From NCBI GenBank assembly GCA_025928415.1, contig JAICJK010000156.1, forward strand, positions 1 through 6,457: DNA of 6,457 bases, in the 5' to 3' direction. Positions 1 through 6,457 of the stretch are shown here, in pieces. The DNA comes from Solirubrobacteraceae bacterium. Lineage in GTDB: Bacteria > Actinomycetota > Thermoleophilia > Solirubrobacterales > Solirubrobacteraceae. How positions within the stretch are numbered: position 1 is the stretch's first letter; every line of letters starts with the position of its first letter. The translations under genes and the position numbers were made by a program. Under the pieces are notes generated by a model. The model was not told the DNA's origin, did not search any database, and saw only the letters and a program-made list of their open reading frames with translations.

Positions 1-855
1 GACGTCGCCGGCCCGGTAGTCGAACGTCCGCGCCTTGGCCTCGGCCGCGAAGACCGTCATGCGGCCGCTGCCCGCCAGGTAGTACTGCCACTCGTCGGCG
101 TTGGGGTGCCAGTGCAGCTCCCGCAGCGCCCCCGGCTCGACCTCCACGAGCGCGGCGGCGACCGTCGTCGCGACGGGGAACACCGCCGAGTCGGTGACGC
201 GCACGGTCCCGCCGCGCATCCCCTCGGGCTCCTGGGCGAGCATCCGGTGGCTGAAGCGCGGCGGCCCCCCGCCGTTCCCGCCGTTCCCGCCGTCCGCGGC
301 GTCCGCCTCCAGCGGGCCCGGGACCTCGGCGGGGAAGATGTAGCGCTCGTGATCGGGCAGGCCGGCGAGCGCGCCCTCCTCGACGCCGAGGTCCTCGGCG
401 AGGACCGCCCGCGGCGTGTGGGCCAGCCAGTCGGTGAGCAGGAACGTCGCGTCCTCGGAGAAGCCTCCGTCGTCGAAGACGAGCAGGAACTCACAGCCGT
501 CGCGCAGCGCCTGGATCGCATGCGGGACGCCCTTGGGGAAGTACCAGAGGTCGCCCACGCCGACGTCGCCGGCGAACGCGCGCCCGCCGGGGTCAACGGC
601 GGTGATCCGCGCCCGGCCCTCGAGCATGTAGGCCCACTCGGCCTGCTTGTGCCAGTGCAGCTCGCGCACGGCGCCCGGCTCCAGGAGCATGTTCACGCCC
701 GCGAGCGCGGTCGCCACCGGCAGCTCGCGGCGGCTCACCTCGCGTGCCCAGCCCCCGGGCTCCAGGCGCTTGTAGGCGTCCGAGAAGGAGAACCGGAGGT
801 TGGGCACGCTGCCTTCGTCGGTGTCCGGCGCGGGGCCGGCGTCGCGGTCGGTCAC
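1..855 (-). CDS. oxdC: Oxalate decarboxylase, bicupin OxdC family (3' end cut by window edge)
   Basis: Mn-dependent bicupin that converts oxalate to formate and CO2; probably cytosolic, since no signal peptide is visible. 285 codons are present; the family is usually about 380-400 residues, so roughly 90 are missing past base 1. Cupin 1 has the metal ligands His67, His69 and Glu73 (in [11 protein letters not shown]) and His112 (in [10 protein letters not shown]), plus the active-site Arg64. Cupin 2 shows His248, His250 and Glu255 (in [15 protein letters not shown]); its fourth His falls outside the window. The lid loop is Ser133-Glu134-Asp-Ala-Thr137, aligning with the SENST lid of Bacillus subtilis OxdC and keeping the glutamate linked to decarboxylation rather than oxidation. 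A Gly/Asn-rich linker (about residues 189-197) separates the cupins. The start is GTG at 855, preceded by AGGA 6 nt upstream; no other start codon lies in frame for at least 20 codons upstream. It overlaps the transporter stop by 4 bases, implying coupled translation. The N-terminal arm is about 30 residues shorter than in the B. subtilis enzyme. Confidence 0.92.
   Translation of the reverse strand, partial: MTDRDAGPAPDTDEGSVPNLRFSFSDAYKRLEPGGWAREVSRRELPVATALAGVNMLLEPGAVRELHWHKQAEWAYMLEGRARITAVDPGGRAFAGDVGVGDLWYFPKGVPHAIQALRDGCEFLLVFDDGGFSEDATFLLTDWLAHTPRAVLAEDLGVEEGALAGLPDHERYIFPAEVPGPLEADAADGGNGGNGGGPPRFSHRMLAQEPEGMRGGTVRVTDSAVFPVATTVAAALVEVEPGALRELHWHPNADEWQYYLAGSGRMTVFAAEAKARTFDYRAGDV
271..288. 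repeat. Two perfect 9-base tandem copies inside the oxdC linker
   Basis: GCCGTTCCC occurs twice in direct succession, followed by a degenerate third copy at 289-297. On the minus strand it encodes Gly-Gly-Asn units at residues 189-197, in the loop between the two cupin domains. The unit is a multiple of three, so gain or loss of copies would keep the frame. Confidence 0.7.
852..855 (-). other. GTGA stop/start overlap between satP and oxdC
   Basis: The TGA stop of the transporter gene and the GTG start of oxdC share bases in a GTGA tetranucleotide. This fixes the oxdC start and suggests translational coupling. An AGGA (bases 862-865 on the complement) sits 6 nt upstream of the GTG, inside the end of the transporter gene. 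Confidence 0.85.
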
Positions 856-1508
856 GCCGCGTCCTGCTGCACCGACCGCGTCTCGCCGACCGGCAGCCAG
901 TCGCGCTTGGTGGTCCGGTTGGCGGTCAGCGCGAACGACGCGTACCAGGCGCACGCCGCGGTGGCGATCCCGAACCCGCCGCCGATGTTGAACAGGACCG
1001 TGGAGTCCAGCGCCTTGCCGAGCCCGAGCAGCACGTAGGCCGGCCACAGGGTGATGAACACCGCCTGGATCGCCACGCTGACCTTCATCGAGACGATCCA
1101 CATGTAGAACGAGAAGACGCCCCACGAGAACAGGTAGAGCGCCAGCGCGCCGTTCTGGTGATCCTTCGGGATCTGCGGCAGGAAGAACTGGTTCAGGGCC
1201 CAGAACGAGATCCAGAAGCCGCCGTAGGAGCTGAGCGCGACGGCCGCGAACGTGTCGTTCTTGATGAACGCCCACATGCCGGCGAGGAGCTGGACGAGCC
1301 CGCCGTAGGCGAGCGCGAGACCGAGCACGACGGGGAGGTCGACCTGGTCGAGGATCCCGACGTTGATGAAGCTCAGCATCATCGTCGACAGCGCGAACCC
1401 GGCGAGGCCGAGGGCGGCCGGGTCGGCGATGAAGCGCGCCGGTCCGGCCTCGGGCTTCTCGCCGCGGGCTGTCCGGATCGCGACGGGGTCTGCTGCTGTG
1501 CTGGCCAT
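852..1508 (-). CDS. satP: Acetate/succinate-type transporter, GPR1/FUN34/YaaH (SatP) family
   Basis: Inner-membrane channel or proton-coupled carrier for small monocarboxylates; E. coli SatP moves acetate and succinate. The product is 218 residues with about six hydrophobic segments (roughly 31-52, 57-82, 86-109, 119-140, 145-165, 172-195). The family signature NPAPLGL appears as DPAALGL (29-35), followed by GFALST. Other family landmarks are YGG (68-70), SYGGFW (94-99) and a C-terminal LPVGE (205-209). By alignment from memory, the Phe-Tyr-Leu constriction of SatP is kept as Phe38, Tyr95 and Leu154. The hydrophilic N-terminal tail (about 27 residues) is longer than in E. coli. The ATG at 1508 has a perfect AGGAGG 5 nt upstream; the longer open frame extending further upstream is only a shadow of the preceding gene. 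It lies 23 nt after the dehydrogenase and overlaps oxdC by 4 nt. Acetate, formate, glyoxylate or oxalate are all conceivable cargo; the sequence does not decide. Confidence 0.9.
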   Translation of the reverse strand: MASTAADPVAIRTARGEKPEAGPARFIADPAALGLAGFALSTMMLSFINVGILDQVDLPVVLGLALAYGGLVQLLAGMWAFIKNDTFAAVALSSYGGFWISFWALNQFFLPQIPKDHQNGALALYLFSWGVFSFYMWIVSMKVSVAIQAVFITLWPAYVLLGLGKALDSTVLFNIGGGFGIATAACAWYASFALTANRTTKRDWLPVGETRSVQQDAA

Positions 1509-1513
1509 GATTG

Positions 1514-1519
1514 CCTCCT
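1514..1519 (-). promoter_or_regulatory. Consensus Shine-Dalgarno for satP
   Basis: The minus strand reads AGGAGG, then 5 nt, then ATG at 1508. It is the strongest ribosome binding site in the window. It decides the transporter start against the much longer open frame running in from the preceding gene. Confidence 0.85.
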
Positions 1520-1531
1520 GGGTGGATGTGG

Positions 1532-4456
1532 TTACCGGCCGCGCAGCGCCATCCGGGCCACCTGGGCCAGGTGCAGCGGATGGCGCTCGGTCCCGTGCTC
1601 GATCTGCGAGCGGCAGCTGAACCCGTCCGTGACGATCAGCGTGCCCTGCGGGGCCTCGCGGACCCGCGGCAGCAGGACGCGCTCGCCCGCCTTCATGGAG
1701 ACCTCGTACGGGTCCCCCGGCTCGTAGCCGAAGGACCCCGCGACGCCGCAGCAGCCCGAGTCGAGGACCTCGGCGTCGACGCCCAGGCGCTCGAGGACCC
1801 GCTGGTCGCAGTCGGTGTCCGACGTCGCCTTCTGGTGGCAGTGCAGGTGCATCAGCGCCGGGCGGTCGAGGGCCGGCGGCCGCCAGTCCGGGAGCTCGCG
1901 CGCGAGGAACTCGCCGAGCGAGGAGGTCAGGCGGTTCAGCCGCTTGGCGTCCTCGTCGTGGGGCAGCATCTGGATGAGCTCGTCGCGGAACACCGCGCCG
2001 CAGCTCGGCTCCAGCGCGACCAGGGGCGTGCCCGCCTGGATCTCCGGCCGCAGCGCCTCGAGGATCTGCCGGAGCTGGCGCTGGGCCAGCGTGAGCATCC
2101 CGTAGTCGTAGAGCGGGCGCCCGCAGCACAGCATCTTCTCCGGGACGACGACCTCGCAGCCGGCGGCCTCCAGCACCTCGGTCGCGGCGATCGCCACCTC
2201 GGGGTGGAAGAAGTTGTTGAACGTGTCGGGCCACAGCAGCACCCGCCGCCCGCCCGCCGGGCGCGGGGGCCGCGCCGCGAACCAGGCGCGGAACGTCTGG
2301 CGCGCGTAGGCCGGCGGCTTGCGCTCCGGCGCCACGCCGGCCGCGCGCCGGCCCCAGCTCGCCAGCGGCTCGCGCTGGAGCAGCAGGTTGGCCAGGCGCG
2401 GGGCGTGCGCCGCCAGCCGCGACTCCCAGTAGATGAGGCCCATGGCGTAGGCGTGCCGGGGGCGCAGGCGGCCCTTGAAGTAATGGGAGAGGAACTCGGC
2501 CTTGTAGGTGGCCATGTCGACCCGCACCGGGCACTCGTGCTTGCAGCCCTTGCAGGCCAGGCACAGGTCGAGCGCCTCCTTGACCTCCTCGTTGCGCCAG
2601 CCGCCCTCGATCGAGTCGCTGCGCTGCATCTCGAACAGCAGCCGCGCGCGCCCGCGCGTGGAGTGCTTCTCCTCGCGCGTGACCTGGTAGCTCGGGCACA
2701 TCGTGCCCTCCTGGTCGCGGCACGCGCCGACGCCGAAGCAGCGCTCGGCCGCCGCGCTGAAGCTGCCGCCGTCGTCGGGGAAGGCGAAGTGCGTGTCGAG
2801 CTGCCGCGAGCGGTAGGTCGGGTCCATCCGCAGGTTGGTGTCCAGCGGATAGGGGTCGACGACCTTGCCGGGGTTCATCATCCCGTCGGGGTCCCAGATC
2901 GCCTTGAACTCGCGGAACGCCCCGATGATCTCCTCGCCGAACATGCGCCCGAGCAGCTCGGCGCGCGCCTGGCCGTCGCCGTGCTCGCCGGACATCGACC
3001 CGCCGTAGCGGGCGATCATGTCGCCGGCGTCCTCCATGAACGCGCGGTAGTTGGCGACCCCCTCCGGCGTCAGGAAGTCCCAGTCGATGCGGGTGTGCAT
3101 GCAGCCGTGGCCGACGTGGCCGAAGAAGGCGGCGATCCGGCGGCCGTGCTTGTCACACAGCTTCTGCAGGTCGCGCAGGTAGTCGCCCGTGCGCTCGGGC
3201 GGCACCGCGGCGTCCTCCCACGACGGCCACCCGGGGTGCTCGCCCGGGACCTTCGAGTTGCCCACGCCGCCCTCGCGGATCTCCCAGACCTGCGAGATCT
3301 CGCCGGTGTCGTCGTAGTGCTTGGCGTCGACGTGCGGCCCCCCGCCGCCCCGCTCCACGGCGTCCATGAGCCGCTGGGCCTGCTCGGCGGCCTCGTCCTC
3401 GCTGTCGCCGCCGAACTCCACCAGCAGCCAGGCGTCGCCGTCGGGCAGCAGCTCGGGGTGGCGCTTGAAGCCCTTGCCCAGCTCGTTGTCGACGAGCAGG
3501 CGGTCGAAGGTCTCCAGCGCGATCGGGTCGAAGCCCATGATCTCCGGGACCTGGTCGGCCGAGGTCGCGGGATCCGCGTAGCCGATGAGGACCAGCGAGC
3601 GGTGCTGCGGGCTGGGGATCAGCTTGAGCTCAGCGCCGAGCACCAGCGCGCAGGTCGCCTCCGTGCCGACCATGGCGGCGGCGAGGTTGAACCCGCCCTC
3701 GGGCAGCAGCCGGTCGAGGTTGTAGCCGGAGATCCGCCGCGGGATGTCCGGATAGCGCTCGCGGACGCGGTCGCCGTAGCGGTCGCGCAGGTCGCGCAGC
3801 GCCGCGTAGATCTCGCCCTCGCGGCCGCCGCGGGCGATCGTCGCCTCGAGCTCCTCGTCGGTGACGTGGCTCGGCAGGCGCAGGCGCGTGCCGTCGTAGA
3901 GCAGGACGTCCAGCGCCTCGACGTTGTCGGCGGTGACGCCGGCCATGATCGAGTGCGTCCCGCACGAGTTGTTGCCGATCATCCCGCCGAGCGTGCAGCG
4001 CGAGTGCGTCGCCGGGTCCGGGCCGAAGGTCAGCTCGTGCTCCTCGGCGGCCTCGCGCAGCCTGTCGAGCACGATCCCGGGCTGCACGCGCGCGCGGCGG
4101 CCCTCGGGGTCGAGCTCGAGCAGCCCGTCGAGGTACTTGGAGAAGTCGATCATCACCGCCTCGTTGACCGTCTGGCCGGCCAGGCCGGTGCCGCAGCCGC
4201 GGGCGCCGATCGGGGCGTGATGGCGCCGGCACGCCGCGACGGTCGCCACGACGTCGTCGACGGTGCGCGGGATCACCACGCCGATCGGCACCTGCCGGTA
4301 GACCGAGGAGTCGTTGGCGTACAGCGCGCGGCTGCCGGCGGAGAAGCGCACCTCGCCGCGCACCTGCTGCGCGAGCTCGCGCGCGAGCGCGCGCGCGTCC
4401 ACGGCGGTCGCCGGGTCGCCGGCGGTGGTGACGGGCGGGCTGACGGTGGTGGCCAT
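1532..4456 (-). CDS. FAD-linked 2-hydroxyacid dehydrogenase fused to a 4Fe-4S/CCG-domain protein (GlcD-GlcF / YdiJ-like)
   Basis: 974-residue fusion that oxidises a 2-hydroxyacid to its 2-oxoacid, passing electrons from FAD through iron-sulfur clusters, probably to quinone. The N-terminal FAD-binding PCMH domain (about 45-280) shows [13 protein letters not shown] (85-97) and [13 protein letters not shown] (157-169). The FAD-oxidase C-terminal domain (about 285-535) has the His cluster HVGHGCMH (447-454), the EHGDG motif (491-495) and NPGK (528-531). The ferredoxin part has an atypical first motif (Cys573, Cys579, Cys587-Pro), then [10 protein letters not shown], then a canonical CxxCxxCxxxCP (Cys632, 635, 638, 642). 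Two CCG modules follow, with CCG at 777-779 and 902-904 and Cys819 and Cys873 nearby. The substrate is not decided: D-lactate, glycolate and D-2-hydroxyglutarate dehydrogenases all share this plan. The order resembles E. coli YdiJ, a D-2-hydroxyglutarate dehydrogenase. The ThDP enzyme next door favours D-lactate to pyruvate; oxdC and C2 acids would favour glycolate. The ATG at 4456 lies 9 nt after the upstream stop. No signal peptide or membrane segment is visible. Confidence 0.88.
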   Translation of the reverse strand: MATTVSPPVTTAGDPATAVDARALARELAQQVRGEVRFSAGSRALYANDSSVYRQVPIGVVIPRTVDDVVATVAACRRHHAPIGARGCGTGLAGQTVNEAVMIDFSKYLDGLLELDPEGRRARVQPGIVLDRLREAAEEHELTFGPDPATHSRCTLGGMIGNNSCGTHSIMAGVTADNVEALDVLLYDGTRLRLPSHVTDEELEATIARGGREGEIYAALRDLRDRYGDRVRERYPDIPRRISGYNLDRLLPEGGFNLAAAMVGTEATCALVLGAELKLIPSPQHRSLVLIGYADPATSADQVPEIMGFDPIALETFDRLLVDNELGKGFKRHPELLPDGDAWLLVEFGGDSEDEAAEQAQRLMDAVERGGGGPHVDAKHYDDTGEISQVWEIREGGVGNSKVPGEHPGWPSWEDAAVPPERTGDYLRDLQKLCDKHGRRIAAFFGHVGHGCMHTRIDWDFLTPEGVANYRAFMEDAGDMIARYGGSMSGEHGDGQARAELLGRMFGEEIIGAFREFKAIWDPDGMMNPGKVVDPYPLDTNLRMDPTYRSRQLDTHFAFPDDGGSFSAAAERCFGVGACRDQEGTMCPSYQVTREEKHSTRGRARLLFEMQRSDSIEGGWRNEEVKEALDLCLACKGCKHECPVRVDMATYKAEFLSHYFKGRLRPRHAYAMGLIYWESRLAAHAPRLANLLLQREPLASWGRRAAGVAPERKPPAYARQTFRAWFAARPPRPAGGRRVLLWPDTFNNFFHPEVAIAATEVLEAAGCEVVVPEKMLCCGRPLYDYGMLTLAQRQLRQILEALRPEIQAGTPLVALEPSCGAVFRDELIQMLPHDEDAKRLNRLTSSLGEFLARELPDWRPPALDRPALMHLHCHQKATSDTDCDQRVLERLGVDAEVLDSGCCGVAGSFGYEPGDPYEVSMKAGERVLLPRVREAPQGTLIVTDGFSCRSQIEHGTERHPLHLAQVARMALRGR

Positions 4457-4461
4457 GTCCG

Positions 4462-4467
4462 CCCCCT
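4462..4467 (-). promoter_or_regulatory. Shine-Dalgarno overlapping the upstream stop codon
   Basis: The minus strand reads TAGGGGGCGGACATG. The TAG stop of the ThDP enzyme supplies the first two bases of an AGGGGG ribosome binding site, 5 nt from the dehydrogenase ATG. The arrangement suggests coupled translation of the two enzymes. Confidence 0.65.
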
Positions 4468-6295
4468 AACGCCCGTCGCCGCTCGAGCGGGCCGCGCCGA
4501 CCTTCTCCTTGACGCGCGCCCAGACGCCGTACGGGCTGGCGGGGTCGTCGGCCTCCTGCAGCATCTGGCGGCCGATCGTCAGGCCGATGCGCGTCCGGCT
4601 CTCCTCGCCGCGGCGCAGCGCGTCATACATCATCTTGGCCTGCTCCTTGGTGATCTTGGCCGGCAGCGGCGGCTCGTTGGCATCGACGACGGCCTCGACG
4701 ACGACGGGGCCGGGGGTGGCGAGCGCCTCGCGGAGCTGGTCGCCGCAGCTCGCCGGGTCCTCGATGTGGAAGGCGCGCGCGCCGCAGCCCTCGGCGACCT
4801 TCACGAAGTCGATCGGCGCGAAGTCCACGCCGTACTCCGGGTTGCCGAGGAAGACCATCTGCTCCCACTTGATGAGCCCGAGCACGTTGTTCTTGAAGCA
4901 GATGACCTTCACCGGCAGCTCGCGCTGGATGAGCGTCGCGAGGTCGCCCATCTGCATCGACAGCGAGCCGTCGCCGGTGAAGGCGATCACCTGACGGCCG
5001 GGGTACGCCGACTGCGCGCCGATCGCGTAGGGCAGGGCGGCGGCCATCGAGCAGTTCGTGCCGCTGTAGATGAACTGCTGCTGGGCGCGCAGGCGCATCT
5101 GGGTCACCCAGTACGTCACCTGGCCCGAGTCGCCGCAGACGATCGCGTCGTCGTCGAGCGCCTGCGCGAGATGCCAGGCGACGACCTGCGGCTTCATCGG
5201 CGTGTCGGTGCGCGTGCCGCGCTCCTCCATCAGCGACCACCACTCGCCCATGCCCTGCTGCGCCTGCTGCAGGAAGGCGCGGTCCTCGTTGCGCTGCAGC
5301 AGCGGGACGAGCGCCTGCAGCGTGGCCTTCGCGTCGCCGACGAGGCCGACGTCGGCGGGGTGCCGCAGGCCGATGCGCTCGGGGCGGTCGTCGATCTGGA
5401 CGCACACCGCCTGGCCGGGGGACGGGAGGAACTCGATGTAGGGCATCGAGGAGCCGACGATCACGAAGGCGTCGCAGCCCTCCATCGCCTCCTGCGTCGG
5501 GCGGGTGCCGAGCACGCCGATGCCGCCGGTGACGTACGGGTTGTCGTCGGGCACGCAGTCCTTGCCCAGCGACGCCTTGGCGATCGGCGCGCCGAGCGCC
5601 TCGGCCAGCGCGACGAGCTCCGCGCCGGCGCCGCGGGCGCCCTGGCCGGCGAGGATCGCCGGCTTGGCGTGGCCGGCGAGCACCTCGGCCGCCCGGCGCA
5701 GCTCGGCCTCGGGCGGGGTGCGCACCGGTGGCGCGTAGGCCGTCGTGGTGTGGCCCGGGACGTTGCGCTTGTAGCGCATCAGGTCCTCGGCGTCGGCCGT
5801 CTGGTAATCGATCGGGAAGGCGATGTGCACCGGCGCGCGATTGGACAGCGCGGTGCGGCACGCGAGGTCGAGCACGTTGTGGATGTGCTCGGGGCTCATG
5901 ATCCGCTGGTTGTAGGCCGCGAGGTTGGCGTACAGGTAGTCGGTGTCGAAGTCCTGCAGGTAGTGGGTGCCGATCAGGTCGTGGTAGGTCATGCCGGTCA
6001 CGGCCAGCAGCGGCACGCCCTCCAGCCGCGCGTCGAGCAGCCCGTTGGCCAGGTGGATCGCGCCGGGGCCGGAGGTGGCGAAGCAGACGCCGAGCTTGCC
6101 GGTCATCCGCGCGTAGCCGACGGCGGCCATCGCGCCGACCTCCTCGTGGCGGACGTGCACGTAGCGCAGCTCGCCGTGCCGCTTGCGCAGCGCTTCCATG
6201 AAGCCGTTGATGCCGTCGCCCGGCAGCCCGAAGACCGTGTCCACCCCCCAGTCCATGAGGCGGTCGACGAACAGGTCGGAGGCGGTGTGGGCCAT
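4466..6295 (-). CDS. ThDP-dependent pyruvate oxidase / pyruvate:quinone oxidoreductase-like enzyme (PoxB-like)
   Basis: 609-residue thiamine-diphosphate enzyme, most like PoxB, which oxidatively decarboxylates pyruvate to acetate and CO2 with FAD and passes electrons to quinone. The N-terminal PYR domain (about 4-170) has GLPGDGING (23-31) and RHEEV (49-53), where Glu51 aligns with the catalytic Glu50 of E. coli PoxB. The central FAD/DHS-like domain (about 195-335) has GQGARGAG (217-224) and GSSMPYIEFLP (281-291), matching the PoxB flavin-domain pattern. The C-terminal PP domain (about 385-540) carries the ThDP/Mg motif running from GDG (441-443) to NN (469-470). Glu51 argues against glyoxylate carboligase, which has Val there. 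A tail of about 60 residues (551-609) replaces the short PoxB membrane-binding helix region. ATG 6295 is chosen because the product then begins MAHTASD like PoxB-type relatives and GGAAGGGG lies 11 nt upstream; an in-frame GTG at 6337 would add 14 residues but has a poorly placed ribosome site. First gene of the apparent operon. Acetolactate synthase-like or other 2-oxoacid decarboxylase activity remains possible. Confidence 0.82.
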   Translation of the reverse strand: MAHTASDLFVDRLMDWGVDTVFGLPGDGINGFMEALRKRHGELRYVHVRHEEVGAMAAVGYARMTGKLGVCFATSGPGAIHLANGLLDARLEGVPLLAVTGMTYHDLIGTHYLQDFDTDYLYANLAAYNQRIMSPEHIHNVLDLACRTALSNRAPVHIAFPIDYQTADAEDLMRYKRNVPGHTTTAYAPPVRTPPEAELRRAAEVLAGHAKPAILAGQGARGAGAELVALAEALGAPIAKASLGKDCVPDDNPYVTGGIGVLGTRPTQEAMEGCDAFVIVGSSMPYIEFLPSPGQAVCVQIDDRPERIGLRHPADVGLVGDAKATLQALVPLLQRNEDRAFLQQAQQGMGEWWSLMEERGTRTDTPMKPQVVAWHLAQALDDDAIVCGDSGQVTYWVTQMRLRAQQQFIYSGTNCSMAAALPYAIGAQSAYPGRQVIAFTGDGSLSMQMGDLATLIQRELPVKVICFKNNVLGLIKWEQMVFLGNPEYGVDFAPIDFVKVAEGCGARAFHIEDPASCGDQLREALATPGPVVVEAVVDANEPPLPAKITKEQAKMMYDALRRGEESRTRIGLTIGRQMLQEADDPASPYGVWARVKEKVGAARSSGDGR

Positions 6296-6457
6296 GGCTG
6301 CGTGATCCCCTTCCGGGCGGCGGCTCGCTGTTTGCACGTGCTCCCGTGGCGGTTTCCGGCGAGGGGCGGGGCAAACGGGCGCGGCGGTGGAGGCGTCCGC
6401 CGCCGGACCCGGCCGCGCGCGGGCGCCCGGGCACCCCGCGGGCCCCGGCCGGCGCCC
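6296..6457 (-). promoter_or_regulatory. Leader region of the operon; no gene seen, promoter not resolved
   Basis: About 160 bases upstream of the ThDP enzyme. This is the only stretch in the window that could hold the operon promoter. The ribosome site GGAAGGGG (6307-6314 on the complement) is visible. Other marks are a perfect 8-base palindrome GCACGTGC (6334-6341) and an inverted pair GTTTGC (6330-6335) / GCAAAC (6371-6376) with 35 bases between the arms. I could not identify convincing -35/-10 elements. The distal end (6421-6457) is almost pure G+C. Whether the next gene is divergent or co-directional cannot be seen. Confidence 0.35.

Noticed and set aside
106..1727. Long plus-strand frames of 310 and 327 codons opposite oxdC and satP
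   Set aside because: They are antisense to two well-recognised genes and have Arg/Ala/Pro-biased composition with no recognisable motif, as expected for shadow frames in very GC-rich DNA.
852..2723. A continuous 623-codon minus-strand frame starting inside the dehydrogenase gene and ending with the transporter
   Set aside because: The portion upstream of base 1508 is a shadow of the dehydrogenase in another frame (Pro/Arg/Ala-rich, no domain). The real gene begins at the ATG with the AGGAGG site.
4466..6295. Glyoxylate carboligase or oxalyl-CoA decarboxylase as identity of the ThDP enzyme, suggested by the oxalate context
   Set aside because: Glu51 is present where glyoxylate carboligase has Val, and the flavin-domain and C-terminal motifs fit PoxB better. 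No CoA-binding signature of oxalyl-CoA decarboxylase was recognised.
6293..6337. Upstream GTG start for the ThDP enzyme, adding 14 residues
   Set aside because: The GGGAG before it is only 3 nt from the codon, the extra residues do not resemble the family, and ATG 6295 gives the usual N-terminus.
4623..6434. 603-codon minus-strand frame overlapping the ThDP enzyme
   Set aside because: Out of frame with a convincing PoxB-like protein. The translation is almost entirely Arg/Ala/Gly/Pro and lacks domains.
6421..6457. Inverted repeat GGGCGCC / GGCGCCC with a 23-base loop, as a possible terminator
   Set aside because: The stretch is nearly pure G+C, so such pairs arise by chance. There is no T-run and the sequence is cut by the window edge.

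Overview
The window is very GC-rich, and third codon positions are almost always G or C. All four genes read on the minus strand with almost no space between them. The style and the protein sequences suggest a high-GC actinobacterium, perhaps Thermoleophilia (Solirubrobacter/Conexibacter-like). That placement is an impression from the sequence, not a database result.

Read in the direction of transcription (right to left), the layout is: (1) about 160 bases of GC-rich leader at 6296-6457 with no gene; (2) a thiamine-diphosphate enzyme of the pyruvate oxidase/pyruvate:quinone oxidoreductase (PoxB-like) type, 6295-4466; (3) after 9 bases, a 974-residue fusion of a GlcD-like FAD dehydrogenase and a GlcF-like iron-sulfur protein, 4456-1532, which oxidises a 2-hydroxyacid; (4) after 23 bases, a SatP/YaaH-family small-carboxylate transporter, 1508-852; (5) overlapping it by 4 bases, a two-cupin oxalate decarboxylase (OxdC), 855-1, whose C-terminus lies beyond the window edge.

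The spacing (9 nt, 23 nt, -4 nt) and visible Shine-Dalgarno sequences argue for one operon. The gene content is a coherent C2/C3 organic-acid module. A 2-hydroxyacid (D-lactate, glycolate or D-2-hydroxyglutarate are candidates) would be oxidised to its 2-oxoacid. The ThDP enzyme could then oxidatively decarboxylate pyruvate to acetate. The transporter would move acetate or a related short carboxylate across the membrane. OxdC would split oxalate into formate and CO2. The family assignments are well supported by motifs. The exact substrates, and the idea that all four steps form one pathway, are inference.

No RNA genes, mobile elements, CRISPR arrays or clear terminators were seen. I did not find a wholly new type of system. 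The point most worth following up is the pairing of an oxalate decarboxylase with a SatP transporter and two probable quinone-linked oxidoreductases in one transcription unit.
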